From positions 1 through 64,000 of the forward strand of contig LJIA01000019.1 in the NCBI GenBank assembly GCA_001295775.1: a DNA stretch of 64,000 nt. The letters run 5' to 3'. Both the position numbers and the translations under genes were made by a program. Position 1 is the stretch's first letter; every line of letters begins with the position of its first letter. The notes beneath the pieces were generated by a model. The model did not search any database. It saw only the letters and a list, made by a program, of their open reading frames with translations, and had not been told where the DNA came from. Shown here in pieces: positions 53,820-61,668 of the stretch. The stretch comes from a beta proteobacterium AAP99 (GTDB taxonomy: Bacteria; Pseudomonadota; Gammaproteobacteria; Burkholderiales; Burkholderiaceae_C).

Positions 53820-56453
53820 ATGCGGTTTGCAGGATGGTTCATCAAGGGGCTGGTCGCGCTGCTGGGCGGTTTTCTGGGCAGTGTCAGCCACGCACAGGCA
53901 CTCAAGCTGCACGTGCCCTCGCCGGACTGGCGCGATCAGGTCATCTACTTCCTGATGACCGATCGCTTCGCCGACGGCGACCCGCGCAACAACGATCAGG
54001 GCGTCGGCATCTATGCGCCGCAGCGTTCGGATCGCGTCAATGGCGGCGACCTGCGCGGCATCATCCAGCATCTGGACTACATCCGGGGCCTGGGCGCCAC
54101 CGCCGTGTGGCTCACCCCGCCGGTGCGCAACCAGTGGTTCGACCCCTCGCTGGGCTTTGCCAGCTATCACGGCTATTGGGCGCAGCACTTCAAGCAGGTG
54201 GACCCGCATCTGGGCACCCTTGCGGACTACAAGCGCCTGTCGGACCAGCTGCACCGCCGCGGCATGTACCTCGTGCAGGACATCGTCGTGAACCACGTGG
54301 GCAACTACTTCGACTACGTCGGGGGCTGGGACCCGGCCGACCCCGCGCGCTTCTACGTGCCCAACCTGAAGTCCCTGCCCACGTCTGCGCCCACGCAGTG
54401 GCCGTTCACGCTCAATGACCCGCGCCGCGCCGCGGACCGCAAGGCCGGCATCTATCACTGGACGCCTTCACTGGTGGACGTGAAGAACCCGGAGCAGGAG
54501 CGGCTGTTCCAGATGTCCGGGCTGGACGATCTGAATACCGAGAACCCGGTCGTGCGCCGCGCCCTGCGCGACAGCTACGGCTACTGGATCCGCACCGTCG
54601 GCGTGGACGCCTTCCGCGTGGACACCGCCTTCTACGTGCCGCCCGAGTACTTCACCGACTTCATGTTCGCGCGCGACCGCAAGGCGCCCGGCATGCAGGA
54701 GGTGGCCCGCCGCACTGGCCGCAAGGACTTCCTCGTGTTCGGCGAAGGCTTCGGCATCGACAAGCCGGGCGAAACCGTGCAGGCGCAGCGCATCGAAAGC
54801 TATGTGCGCGGCCCCGCCAACGAGCCGCGCATGAACGGCATGCTGAACTTCCCGCTCTATGGCGCGCTGGTGGATGTGTTCGGCCGCGGCCGGCCCACGC
54901 AGGAGCTGGGCGAGCGCATCCAGTCCATGATGAAGCTGCACCGCGATCCGCACCGCATGCCCAGCTTCATCGACAACCACGACGTCGACCGCTGGCTGGC
55001 TGGCAGCTCCGAGGCCTCGATGAAGCAGGCCCTGCTGGCCATCATGACCCTGCCGGGCATCCCGGTCCTGTACTACGGCACCGAGCAGGGCTTCACCGAG
55101 CAGCGCGCCGCCATGTTTGCGGCGGGCTACGGCAGCGGCGGGCGCGACCGCTTCGACACCCGCGCGCCGCTGTATCAGCTCACGCGCAGCATGGTGCAGC
55201 TGCGCACCGGCAATCGTGTGTTCACGCGCGGCTCGCCCACTGTGCTGGCCGGCAGTGCCACCGGCCAGGGTGCCGTGGCCTGGCGCATGGACCATGAGCG
55301 CGACGCGGCGCTGGTGGTGTTCAACACGGCCGACAGCGAGGTGCTGCTCGACCGCATGGCCACCGGGCTGCCGGCGGGTACGCAGCTCGTCCCGCTGTAC
55401 GGCATTCATGGCCAGCCCGCGGCGCAGGTGGTGGCGGCCGATGGCAGCCTGAGCCTGCGTCTGCCGCCGCGCAGCGGCTGGGTCTGGCGCAAGGGCGCCG
55501 TGCAGCCCGTGCCGCAGACCGCGGCGGCGCCCATGCTGGACCCCTTGCCCACCCAGCCCGTCACGGCCGACTTCACCGTGACCGGTCGCACCCCGGATCT
55601 GCAGGACCGCAGCCTGCGTCTCGTGCTGGATGGCGACTACGCCGCCGCGCAAGCCCTGCAACCCGATGCCAGCGGGCGTTTCAGCGCCACCGTCAGCACG
55701 CGGCGCATGAGCGACCCGGCGGTGCCGCATCGGCTGGTGGTCTGGTCCGACGCCAGCGGGCAGGCCTCCGCCGCGCAGCGCTTCCACGCTGCGCTGCCCT
55801 GGCAGCTGCTGGCTGACGAAGCCGACCCCGAAGGCGACGACCGCGGCCCGACAGGCACCTACCTCTACCCGACCCACAGCAGTTTCGAGCCGGGCCAGAT
55901 GGATCTGACCCGCACGCGGGTCTGGGCGGCCGGCGGCACTCTGCGTATCGAGCTCACGATGCGCAACTTCAGCACGGTCTGGGCGCCGGCCAACGGCTTC
56001 GATCACGTGGCCTTCACCCTGTTTCTGGAACTGCCCGGCCGCAGCGACGGCACCGACGTGATGCCCGACCAGAACGCCCGCCTGCCCGAAGGCATGCGCT
56101 GGCAGGTCCGGCTGCGCGCCCACGGCTGGAGCAATGCGCTCTTCGGGCCGGAAGGCGCCTCGGCGACCAGTGATGGCCGCGCGCTCAGCCCCGCGGCACG
56201 CATCAGCACGGACGCCAAGCGCCGCACCGTCACCTTCACCCTGCCGTCTGCGGCGCTGGGTGACCCGGCAAGCTTTGCCGGCGCACGCCTGTATGTGAGT
56301 ACCTGGGACTACGACGGCGGCTATCGCGAGCTGGCGCCGACACCAGGCAGCTTCGTGTTCGGCGGCGGCAAGCCGGACGATCCGCGCGTGATCGACGCGA
56401 GCCGCGTGATCCGGCTCGGGCAGCCGCTCGCGCCGGAGCAGGCGGCGAAGTGA
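53820..56453 (+). CDS. Secreted GH13 alpha-amylase-type glycosidase
   Basis: 877 aa. Signal peptide (to about residue 25, VSHAQA). The GH13 barrel starts DQVIYFLMTDRFADGD. Catalytic regions: DAFRVDTAF (nucleophile Asp), FGEGFG (acid/base Glu) and FIDNHDVDRW (third Asp). A beta domain follows the barrel, and a C-terminal region of about 250 residues (TGTYLYPTHSSFEPGQMDLTR is read at 55848-55910) resembles the glucodextranase C-terminal DOMON-like domain, which binds surface or polysaccharide. It hydrolyses alpha-glucans outside the cell. GGAG lies 5 nt before ATG 53820. Confidence 0.9.
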   Translation: MRFAGWFIKGLVALLGGFLGSVSHAQALKLHVPSPDWRDQVIYFLMTDRFADGDPRNNDQGVGIYAPQRSDRVNGGDLRGIIQHLDYIRGLGATAVWLTPPVRNQWFDPSLGFASYHGYWAQHFKQVDPHLGTLADYKRLSDQLHRRGMYLVQDIVVNHVGNYFDYVGGWDPADPARFYVPNLKSLPTSAPTQWPFTLNDPRRAADRKAGIYHWTPSLVDVKNPEQERLFQMSGLDDLNTENPVVRRALRDSYGYWIRTVGVDAFRVDTAFYVPPEYFTDFMFARDRKAPGMQEVARRTGRKDFLVFGEGFGIDKPGETVQAQRIESYVRGPANEPRMNGMLNFPLYGALVDVFGRGRPTQELGERIQSMMKLHRDPHRMPSFIDNHDVDRWLAGSSEASMKQALLAIMTLPGIPVLYYGTEQGFTEQRAAMFAAGYGSGGRDRFDTRAPLYQLTRSMVQLRTGNRVFTRGSPTVLAGSATGQGAVAWRMDHERDAALVVFNTADSEVLLDRMATGLPAGTQLVPLYGIHGQPAAQVVAADGSLSLRLPPRSGWVWRKGAVQPVPQTAAAPMLDPLPTQPVTADFTVTGRTPDLQDRSLRLVLDGDYAAAQALQPDASGRFSATVSTRRMSDPAVPHRLVVWSDASGQASAAQRFHAALPWQLLADEADPEGDDRGPTGTYLYPTHSSFEPGQMDLTRTRVWAAGGTLRIELTMRNFSTVWAPANGFDHVAFTLFLELPGRSDGTDVMPDQNARLPEGMRWQVRLRAHGWSNALFGPEGASATSDGRALSPAARISTDAKRRTVTFTLPSAALGDPASFAGARLYVSTWDYDGGYRELAPTPGSFVFGGGKPDDPRVIDASRVIRLGQPLAPEQAAK

Positions 56454-56489
56454 GCGTGGCACGCCCTTGCGGCGCAGTCCCGCGCCCGC

Positions 56490-56870
56490 TCAAGCGTCGC
56501 GTGGCTCGCGCAGCTTCAGCGTGGCGCCGTCGTAGCGCCTGAACCCCAAGCGCTCATAGAAGCCGGCGAGCTCGGGCCGGCAGGTGAGCGAGACTTCCTC
56601 GATGGCCAGCTCGCGGCAGTGCGTCAGCAATGCCTCCACGATCCGCGAGCCCAGCGCGTTCCCGCGCTCTTCGGGCACGACGACGATGTCGTCGAGCACC
56701 GCGCGGTAGACCCCGTCACCCCAGGCGCGGCCGAAGCCGACCAGCCGATCGCCGCGCCGCGCCGTGATCAGCAGGAAGGAGCCGTGCATCATCCGGGCGA
56801 GATCGACGCGTGTGCGTGTGCTGGCCCAGGGCGCGTGCGCAAACAGCGCAAGGAGTTCTGCTGGCGGCAC
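56490..56870 (-). CDS. GNAT-family N-acetyltransferase
   Basis: 126 aa. GNAT core: LVGFGRAWGDGVYRAVLDDIVV, the acetyl-CoA loop VVPEERGNALGSRIV, and GFYERLGFRRYDG at the end. The start GTG 56870 (MPPAELLALF) gives a short N-terminus. The frame is open further upstream (through VARSG and TTTNLL), where no good start codon exists before the repeat-element remnant at 56921. The acceptor substrate is unknown. Confidence 0.82.
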   Translation of the reverse strand: MPPAELLALFAHAPWASTRTRVDLARMMHGSFLLITARRGDRLVGFGRAWGDGVYRAVLDDIVVVPEERGNALGSRIVEALLTHCRELAIEEVSLTCRPELAGFYERLGFRRYDGATLKLREPRDA

Positions 56871-56920
56871 ACCGCCGCTTCGTGCAACGAGCAGGTTGGT
56901 CGTCGTGATGAGATCGTCAA

Positions 56921-57088
56921 AGGGCTTTCCGCTTGTAGGACGCTGCAGGCGGGGTTTCAGTGAGCGCCGCTCGCTGCCGCCGGAAGACCGCGTGCTTGCA
57001 AGCGCGAGGCCCCTGCGTCACAAACCGGTTGTTCGGCGCGGTTCTTCAGGCATTTTGGCCTGATGATCGGCTTTGCAAGCCATCCTTC
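56921..57088 (-). repeat. Dispersed palindromic element, copy 10 (interrupted)
   Basis: The tail GGGCTTTCCGCTTGTAGG (56921-56938) and the palindromic core GCGGTTCTTCAGGC plus shoulder (57037-57088, with AAAGCCGATCATCAGG) are about 100 bp apart. They are in reverse orientation, as if a sequence had been inserted within one copy. Alternatively two partial copies are present. Confidence 0.5.
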
Positions 57089-57168
57089 ATCTAAAGGTGC
57101 TCGTGTGACGTGGACGCAGCACGCTGTGACTCAGCTCGCCCTCGGTGCTGCGCCTCAGCTCGGCCGGC

Positions 57169-57792
57169 TTACAGCAGCACCCGTGCGCCGCTCAGGATGT
57201 ACAGCCCCAGACCGATCAGCACCCAGGGCAGGGCGGCCTGCGCCACGCGCTGCACGCGTTCGCCGGCATACCGGTTGTTGACCAGCAGATAGCCCAGCGC
57301 GCACCACAGCGCCGTCATGGCTGCAAACACCACGACGAAGAACGCCAGATGCTCCGGCTGAGTGGCAAACAGCGGGATGTAGATGCCGAGGTTGTCCCCG
57401 CCATTGGCCACGGTGACCGCGGCGACAGCGACAACCTGCGCTGCGCTGCCGCCACGGCGCGCCCGCTCCAGGCGCGGGTTGTCGGGCGCGTCATCGTCCT
57501 CGTCGTCCGTGCTGCGCCAGCGGGCCAGCAGCGCGCGCAGCCCCAGTGCGAGCGGCAGCAGGCCCAGCAGTGCGATCCAGCCCGCCGGCACCACCACCGC
57601 CAGCAAAGCCGCCGCCGCACTGGCCGCGACCAGCATGCCAATGCCCGCAAACTGGCCGAGCACCACGTTGCGCGCAGCCAGCGCCTTGTCCGAGAAGAAG
57701 GCGGCCAGCAGCAGGATGTCGTCGATGTTCGTGGAGGCAAACACGACTACGGCGAGACCCAGCGTTGTGAGCCAGTCAGGAGCAGGGGGCAT
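57169..57792 (-). CDS. CadD-like cadmium resistance/transport membrane protein
   Basis: 207 aa. About five membrane helices with the family's N-terminal motif STNIDDILLLAAFF and a later VTVANGGDNLGIYIPLFA repeat, typical of CadD. An acidic loop (RSTDDEDDDAPDN) lies between. Either metal efflux or another small solute is possible. It has element copies on both sides. Confidence 0.85.
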   Translation of the reverse strand: MPPAPDWLTTLGLAVVVFASTNIDDILLLAAFFSDKALAARNVVLGQFAGIGMLVAASAAAALLAVVVPAGWIALLGLLPLALGLRALLARWRSTDDEDDDAPDNPRLERARRGGSAAQVVAVAAVTVANGGDNLGIYIPLFATQPEHLAFFVVVFAAMTALWCALGYLLVNNRYAGERVQRVAQAALPWVLIGLGLYILSGARVLL

Positions 57793-57902
57793 GTCGTCAA
57801 TGGCGAGCTGCGTGCGCCGAGGAGAGGTTTGCGATCAGCTCAACACAGCGGCGTCGGATACGGTCCAAGGGAACGCCCGCTGCCTGGGCACACAAGTTTC
57901 AA

Positions 57903-57976
57903 TGGGCTTTCCGCTTGTCTGGAGCGGTTCTTCAACCATTTTGGCCTGAAGAAGCGCCACAGAAGCCAATCTTCAC
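57903..57976 (-). repeat. Dispersed palindromic element, copy 11
   Basis: Reverse copy abutting, and slightly overlapping, the stop codon of matB. The shoulder GAAGATTGGCTTCTG comes first on the minus strand, then arms GCGCTTCTTCAGGCCA and ATGGTTGAAGAACCGC, tail CCAGACAAGCGGAAAGCC. Confidence 0.85.
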
Positions 57977-59541
57977 TTGAAGGTGCTGGCGTAGGTCTCG
58001 CGCAGCACGTTCTTCTGCACCTTGCCCATGGTGTTGCGCGGCAGCTCGCCCAGCACCCAGATGCGCTTGGGCACCTTGAAGGCGGCAATCTCGCCCTTGA
58101 GCCTGGCGATCAGCGCGTCGCCATCGAGCTGCGCGCCGGGCTTGGGGATGACGACGGCACACACGGCTTCGCCAAAGTCCGGGTGGGGCACGCCGATCAC
58201 GGCGCTTTCGTCCACGCCCGGCTGGTCGTCCAGCCAGCCTTCGATCTCCTTGGGGTAGACGTTGTAGCCGCCGGTGATGATGAGGTCCTTGCTGCGGCCC
58301 ACGATGGTCACGTGGCCGTCGCCCGAGAGCTTGCCCACGTCGCCCGTCTTGAAGAAGCCGTCTGCGGTGAACTCGGCGGCGGTCTTCTCCGGCATCTTCC
58401 AGTAGCCGGCAAACACGTTCGGCCCCTTGACCTCGATGCCGCCGATCTCGCCGGCTGCGCAGGGCTTCCCGTCATCGCCCATGATGCGCAGCTGCACGCC
58501 GGGCAGGGCCGGGCCCACGGTGCCGGCACGGCGGTCTGCCGCCTGGCCGGCGCCCTTGGGGTGATAGGGGTTGGAGGTCAGCATGATGGTCTCGCTCATG
58601 CCGTAGCGCTCCAGGATCATGTGGCCGGTGGCCTGCGCAAACTGGCGGTGCGTCTCGGCCAGCAGCGGCGCGCTGCCGCTGATGAACAGGCGCATGCTCT
58701 TGCACTGCTTGCGGGTCAGTTCGGGCTGCGCGAGCAGGCGCACATACATGGTGGGTACGCCCATGAACACGGTGGCCTGCGGCAGCAGCTTTGCGGCCTG
58801 GGCGGCGTCGAACTTGTTGCACCAGATCATGCGCGCACCCGCCAGCAGCGCCGCATGGCAGGCCACGAACAGGCCATGCACATGGAAGATCGGCAGCGCG
58901 TGCAGCAGTACGTCCTTGTCGCTGAAACCCCAGAAGCGATGCAGGGTCTGCGCGTTGGAGAGCATGTTGCCGTGCGTGAGCATGGCGCCCTTGCTGCGGC
59001 CCGTGGTGCCGCTGGTGTAGAGAATGCAGGCGAGGTCGCTTGCCGCGCGCGGCACCGTGGCAAAAGTGTCTGCATGGCGGCTGGCCGCAGCCAGCAGGCT
59101 CTGCGGCGCGGCCAGGTTGGGTGCGGCGTCCAGCGTGAACACATGGGCCACGCCATGGCGCTGGGCGATCGGCGCGAGCGTGGGCAGCGTACTGCTTGCA
59201 CACACCAGCACCGCGGGCTGCGCATCGCCGATGAAGTAGTCCATCTCGGCGGCCTGGTAGGCCGTGTTCAGCGGCAGGTAGACATAGCCGGCGCGCAGCA
59301 CAGCCAGATACAGCATCAGGTTCTCGACGCTCTTGTCCACCTGCACAGCCACGCGGCTGCCCGCAGGCAGCTTGAGCTTGGTCAGCAGGTTGGCGATGCG
59401 GCCGGAGGCGCCGAGCACATCGGCCCAGCTCCAGGCGCGGTCGTCGGGGCGGTCGGCCGGCAGGATGGCCGCTGCGCCAAGGCGCTTGCCGTGCTGTTTG
59501 TGAATCGCGGCTTCAAAGGCAGAGAAGAGGTTGCTGTTCAT
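57973..59541 (-). CDS. matB: Malonyl-CoA synthetase (acyl-CoA synthetase, MatB type)
   Basis: 522 aa ANL-superfamily enzyme. The P-loop-like motif is YTSGTTGRSKGAM, with LERYGMSETIM and the hinge GRSKDLIITGGYNVYPKEIE, and the C-terminal catalytic Lys in GKVQKNVLRE. Overall it is closest to MatB, which activates malonate to malonyl-CoA. It is the last gene of an operon with an enoyl-CoA hydratase homologue and a Bug protein. Confidence 0.88.
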   Translation of the reverse strand: MNSNLFSAFEAAIHKQHGKRLGAAAILPADRPDDRAWSWADVLGASGRIANLLTKLKLPAGSRVAVQVDKSVENLMLYLAVLRAGYVYLPLNTAYQAAEMDYFIGDAQPAVLVCASSTLPTLAPIAQRHGVAHVFTLDAAPNLAAPQSLLAAASRHADTFATVPRAASDLACILYTSGTTGRSKGAMLTHGNMLSNAQTLHRFWGFSDKDVLLHALPIFHVHGLFVACHAALLAGARMIWCNKFDAAQAAKLLPQATVFMGVPTMYVRLLAQPELTRKQCKSMRLFISGSAPLLAETHRQFAQATGHMILERYGMSETIMLTSNPYHPKGAGQAADRRAGTVGPALPGVQLRIMGDDGKPCAAGEIGGIEVKGPNVFAGYWKMPEKTAAEFTADGFFKTGDVGKLSGDGHVTIVGRSKDLIITGGYNVYPKEIEGWLDDQPGVDESAVIGVPHPDFGEAVCAVVIPKPGAQLDGDALIARLKGEIAAFKVPKRIWVLGELPRNTMGKVQKNVLRETYASTFK

Positions 59542-59586
59542 GGTCGGTGCGCAGCGTGTGGCTGCGGATGGAGATCGCGGGAACGT

Positions 59587-60375
59587 TCAGGGCTTGCCAA
59601 AATGCGGCGCGCGCCGCTCAAGAAAAGCGAGGATGCCTTCGCGGTAATCCGGTGAGTCAAGAAACACATAGGGGTCTTGGCACTGCCCGCGCGCCAATTG
59701 CTTTGCCACGGCGACAGCGGCGGGTGCCGTCTGGCTGACGCGGCGCGCCAGATCGGCCAGCTGCCAGTCGAAGCCGGCGCGCGGCCACACATGCTGCAGC
59801 ATGCCCAGGGTCAGAGCGCGCGGCGCCTCGATCAACTCGCCGCTGATGAGCAGGCTCATCGTGGCGGCGCGGCCGAAGGCGTCGCTGACCACCTGCCACT
59901 CAAAGGGCGCCAGCGGAAAGCCCTTGTGCAGCACCGGCGCCCCGAAGCGGGCGTCGTTGTTGGCCACGCGCAGATCGCAGCAGGCGGCCAGCTCCAGCCC
60001 GCCACCCACGCAATCGCCCTCGATGCCGGCAATCAGCGGCTGGTCCAGCGCCCGCAGCGCCATGAGCGCCGGGCGAATGACTTCTTCGTGATAGGCCGTG
60101 CCTGTGCTGCGGTCGTGCCGCACCGTGGGCATCTCGGAAATATCCGCCCCCGCACAGAAGTGGCCGCCCGCGCCGCGCAGCACCACGCAGCGCACCGCAG
60201 GCAGCGTGGCCAGCAGCTGCGCCGCCTGGGTGATCTGGTGCCACATCGCCACCGTCAGCGCGTTGCGCCGCGCCGGGTGGCTGATGTGCAGGATGGCGAC
60301 CGGGCCGTCAAGAACCAGATTGATCTGGCCCGGTGCGTCCGCCGCCTGTGCGAGCGGGTGGGAGGCCTCGCCCAT
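59587..60375 (-). CDS. Enoyl-CoA hydratase/isomerase-family protein
   Basis: 262 aa crotonase fold. Oxyanion-hole motif GAGGHFCAGADISEM and the GDCVGGGLELAACCDLRVA segment are visible. The typical catalytic Glu is replaced in part of the family, so activity on a given acyl-CoA cannot be stated. ATG 60375 overlaps the stop of the upstream Bug gene (TGATG), so they are coupled. matB starts 45 bp downstream. Confidence 0.88.
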   Translation of the reverse strand: MGEASHPLAQAADAPGQINLVLDGPVAILHISHPARRNALTVAMWHQITQAAQLLATLPAVRCVVLRGAGGHFCAGADISEMPTVRHDRSTGTAYHEEVIRPALMALRALDQPLIAGIEGDCVGGGLELAACCDLRVANNDARFGAPVLHKGFPLAPFEWQVVSDAFGRAATMSLLISGELIEAPRALTLGMLQHVWPRAGFDWQLADLARRVSQTAPAAVAVAKQLARGQCQDPYVFLDSPDYREGILAFLERRAPHFGKP

Positions 60376-61364
60376 CAATCGAGCTTGGCTCCCGAGGTCT
60401 TGGTCACCGTGGCCCAGCGCGTGATCTCGCTCTGGATGAAGCGGGTGAAGGCTTCGGGGCTCATGGCCACGTTCGTGTCCGAGCCGTTGTTGGTCCAGGT
60501 CTCGCGCAGCTCCGGCGATTGCAGCGCATCGGACACTTCCTTGTGCATGCGCTTGAGGATGTCGGGCGGCGTGCCCTTCACGCCCCAGATGCCGTACCAG
60601 GTGGAGACTTCATAGCCAGGCAGGCCGGCCTCGGCCGCGGTGGGCAGGTTGGGGAAGCCCGGTGCGCGGGTCTTGGAGGCCACAGCCAGCGCCTTGATGC
60701 GGCCGCCGCGGATGTGCTGTGCGCTGGACCCCAGGCCATCGAACATCATGTCCACACTGCCGCCGATCAGGTCGGTCAGCGCCGGCCCTGCCCCGCGGTA
60801 CGGGATGTGCGTGATGAAGGTCTTGGTCTGCTGCTTGAACAGCTCGCCGGCCATGTGGTGCGAGGTGCCGTTGCCCGCGCTGCCGTAGTTGAGCTTGGCG
60901 GGGTTCTTGCGCAGGAAGTCCAGCAGGCCCTTCAGATCATTGGCCGGCACTTTCTGCGGATTGACCACGATCACCTGCGGCGGGTTGGCGATCATCGTCA
61001 GCGGCAGCAGGTCGCGCGTGATGTCGTAGTCCAGCTTGGGGTAGAAGCTCGGCGCAATCGAGTGGTGCACCGCGCCGACGAAGAAGGTGTAGCCGTCACC
61101 GGCCTGCTTGGCCGCAAAGCTGGCCCCGACCGTGCCCCCGGCACCGCCGCGGTTGTCGATGATCACCTGCTGGCCCAGCTGCTTGGACAAGCGCGCTGCG
61201 AGCGGGCGGGCAAACGCATCCGTGCCGCCCCCAGCCGGGAAAGGCACGACGAGCGTGATGGGCTTGGCCGGCCAGTTCTGTGCGAGTGCCGGCGCGCTGG
61301 TCGCGGCCAGCAGTCCGACACCGGCGACGAGCGCGGTGGTCAGGCGGGTGAGGGTGGAACGCAT
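60375..61364 (-). CDS. Bug/TctC-family periplasmic solute-binding protein 2
   Basis: 329 aa. Signal peptide (APALAQNWP), then the Bug fold: KPITLVVPFPAGGGTDAFAR, DNRGGAGGTVGASFAA, HIPYRGAGPALTDLIGG. AAGGAG 8 nt before ATG 61364. First gene of the operon with the crotonase and MatB, so a dicarboxylate such as malonate is the likely ligand. Confidence 0.93.
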   Translation of the reverse strand: MRSTLTRLTTALVAGVGLLAATSAPALAQNWPAKPITLVVPFPAGGGTDAFARPLAARLSKQLGQQVIIDNRGGAGGTVGASFAAKQAGDGYTFFVGAVHHSIAPSFYPKLDYDITRDLLPLTMIANPPQVIVVNPQKVPANDLKGLLDFLRKNPAKLNYGSAGNGTSHHMAGELFKQQTKTFITHIPYRGAGPALTDLIGGSVDMMFDGLGSSAQHIRGGRIKALAVASKTRAPGFPNLPTAAEAGLPGYEVSTWYGIWGVKGTPPDILKRMHKEVSDALQSPELRETWTNNGSDTNVAMSPEAFTRFIQSEITRWATVTKTSGAKLD

Positions 61365-61531
61365 CAGTCAGTCTCCTTGTTGTGCTTTGACATCCGCGGT
61401 CTGGTGCGAGCAGCGCGCGGTGCGTTGGGCATTGGAGATTGTGACAGTGCCACTAAGCCTCCGCACTTTCCCGAGGTGTTAGCAGCCTTTCGCGGGAGTG
61501 CGAAGTCTTGCGGCGCGGGTGGTGTCATTTG

Positions 61532-61543
61532 AGGGTTAACCCT
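61532..61543. promoter_or_regulatory. Perfect 12-bp palindrome AGGGTTAACCCT
   Basis: It lies in the divergent region between the Bug operon and phoX (61365-61668), 126 bp before phoX. An operator is plausible for either side; the protein is unknown. Confidence 0.4.
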
Positions 61544-61554
61544 TTATCGCCGTC

Positions 61555-61572
61555 CTGTAACCCGGCTGTAGC
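61555..61572 (+). promoter_or_regulatory. Possible Pho box upstream of phoX
   Basis: CTGTAAC (61555-61561), CCGG, CTGTAGC (61566-61572): two direct 7-mers spaced by 4 bp, each with the CTGT core of PhoB half-sites. About 97-114 bp upstream of phoX. No good -10 was found beneath it. Confidence 0.5.
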
Positions 61573-61668
61573 AGAAATGACATCGAGGGCACCGAGACTG
61601 CCGCTCGGGGAGCCTATGTCGGCCTCCCATTGAACACCAGCAGTGCCGCATGAGCGGCCGGAGGAAGC

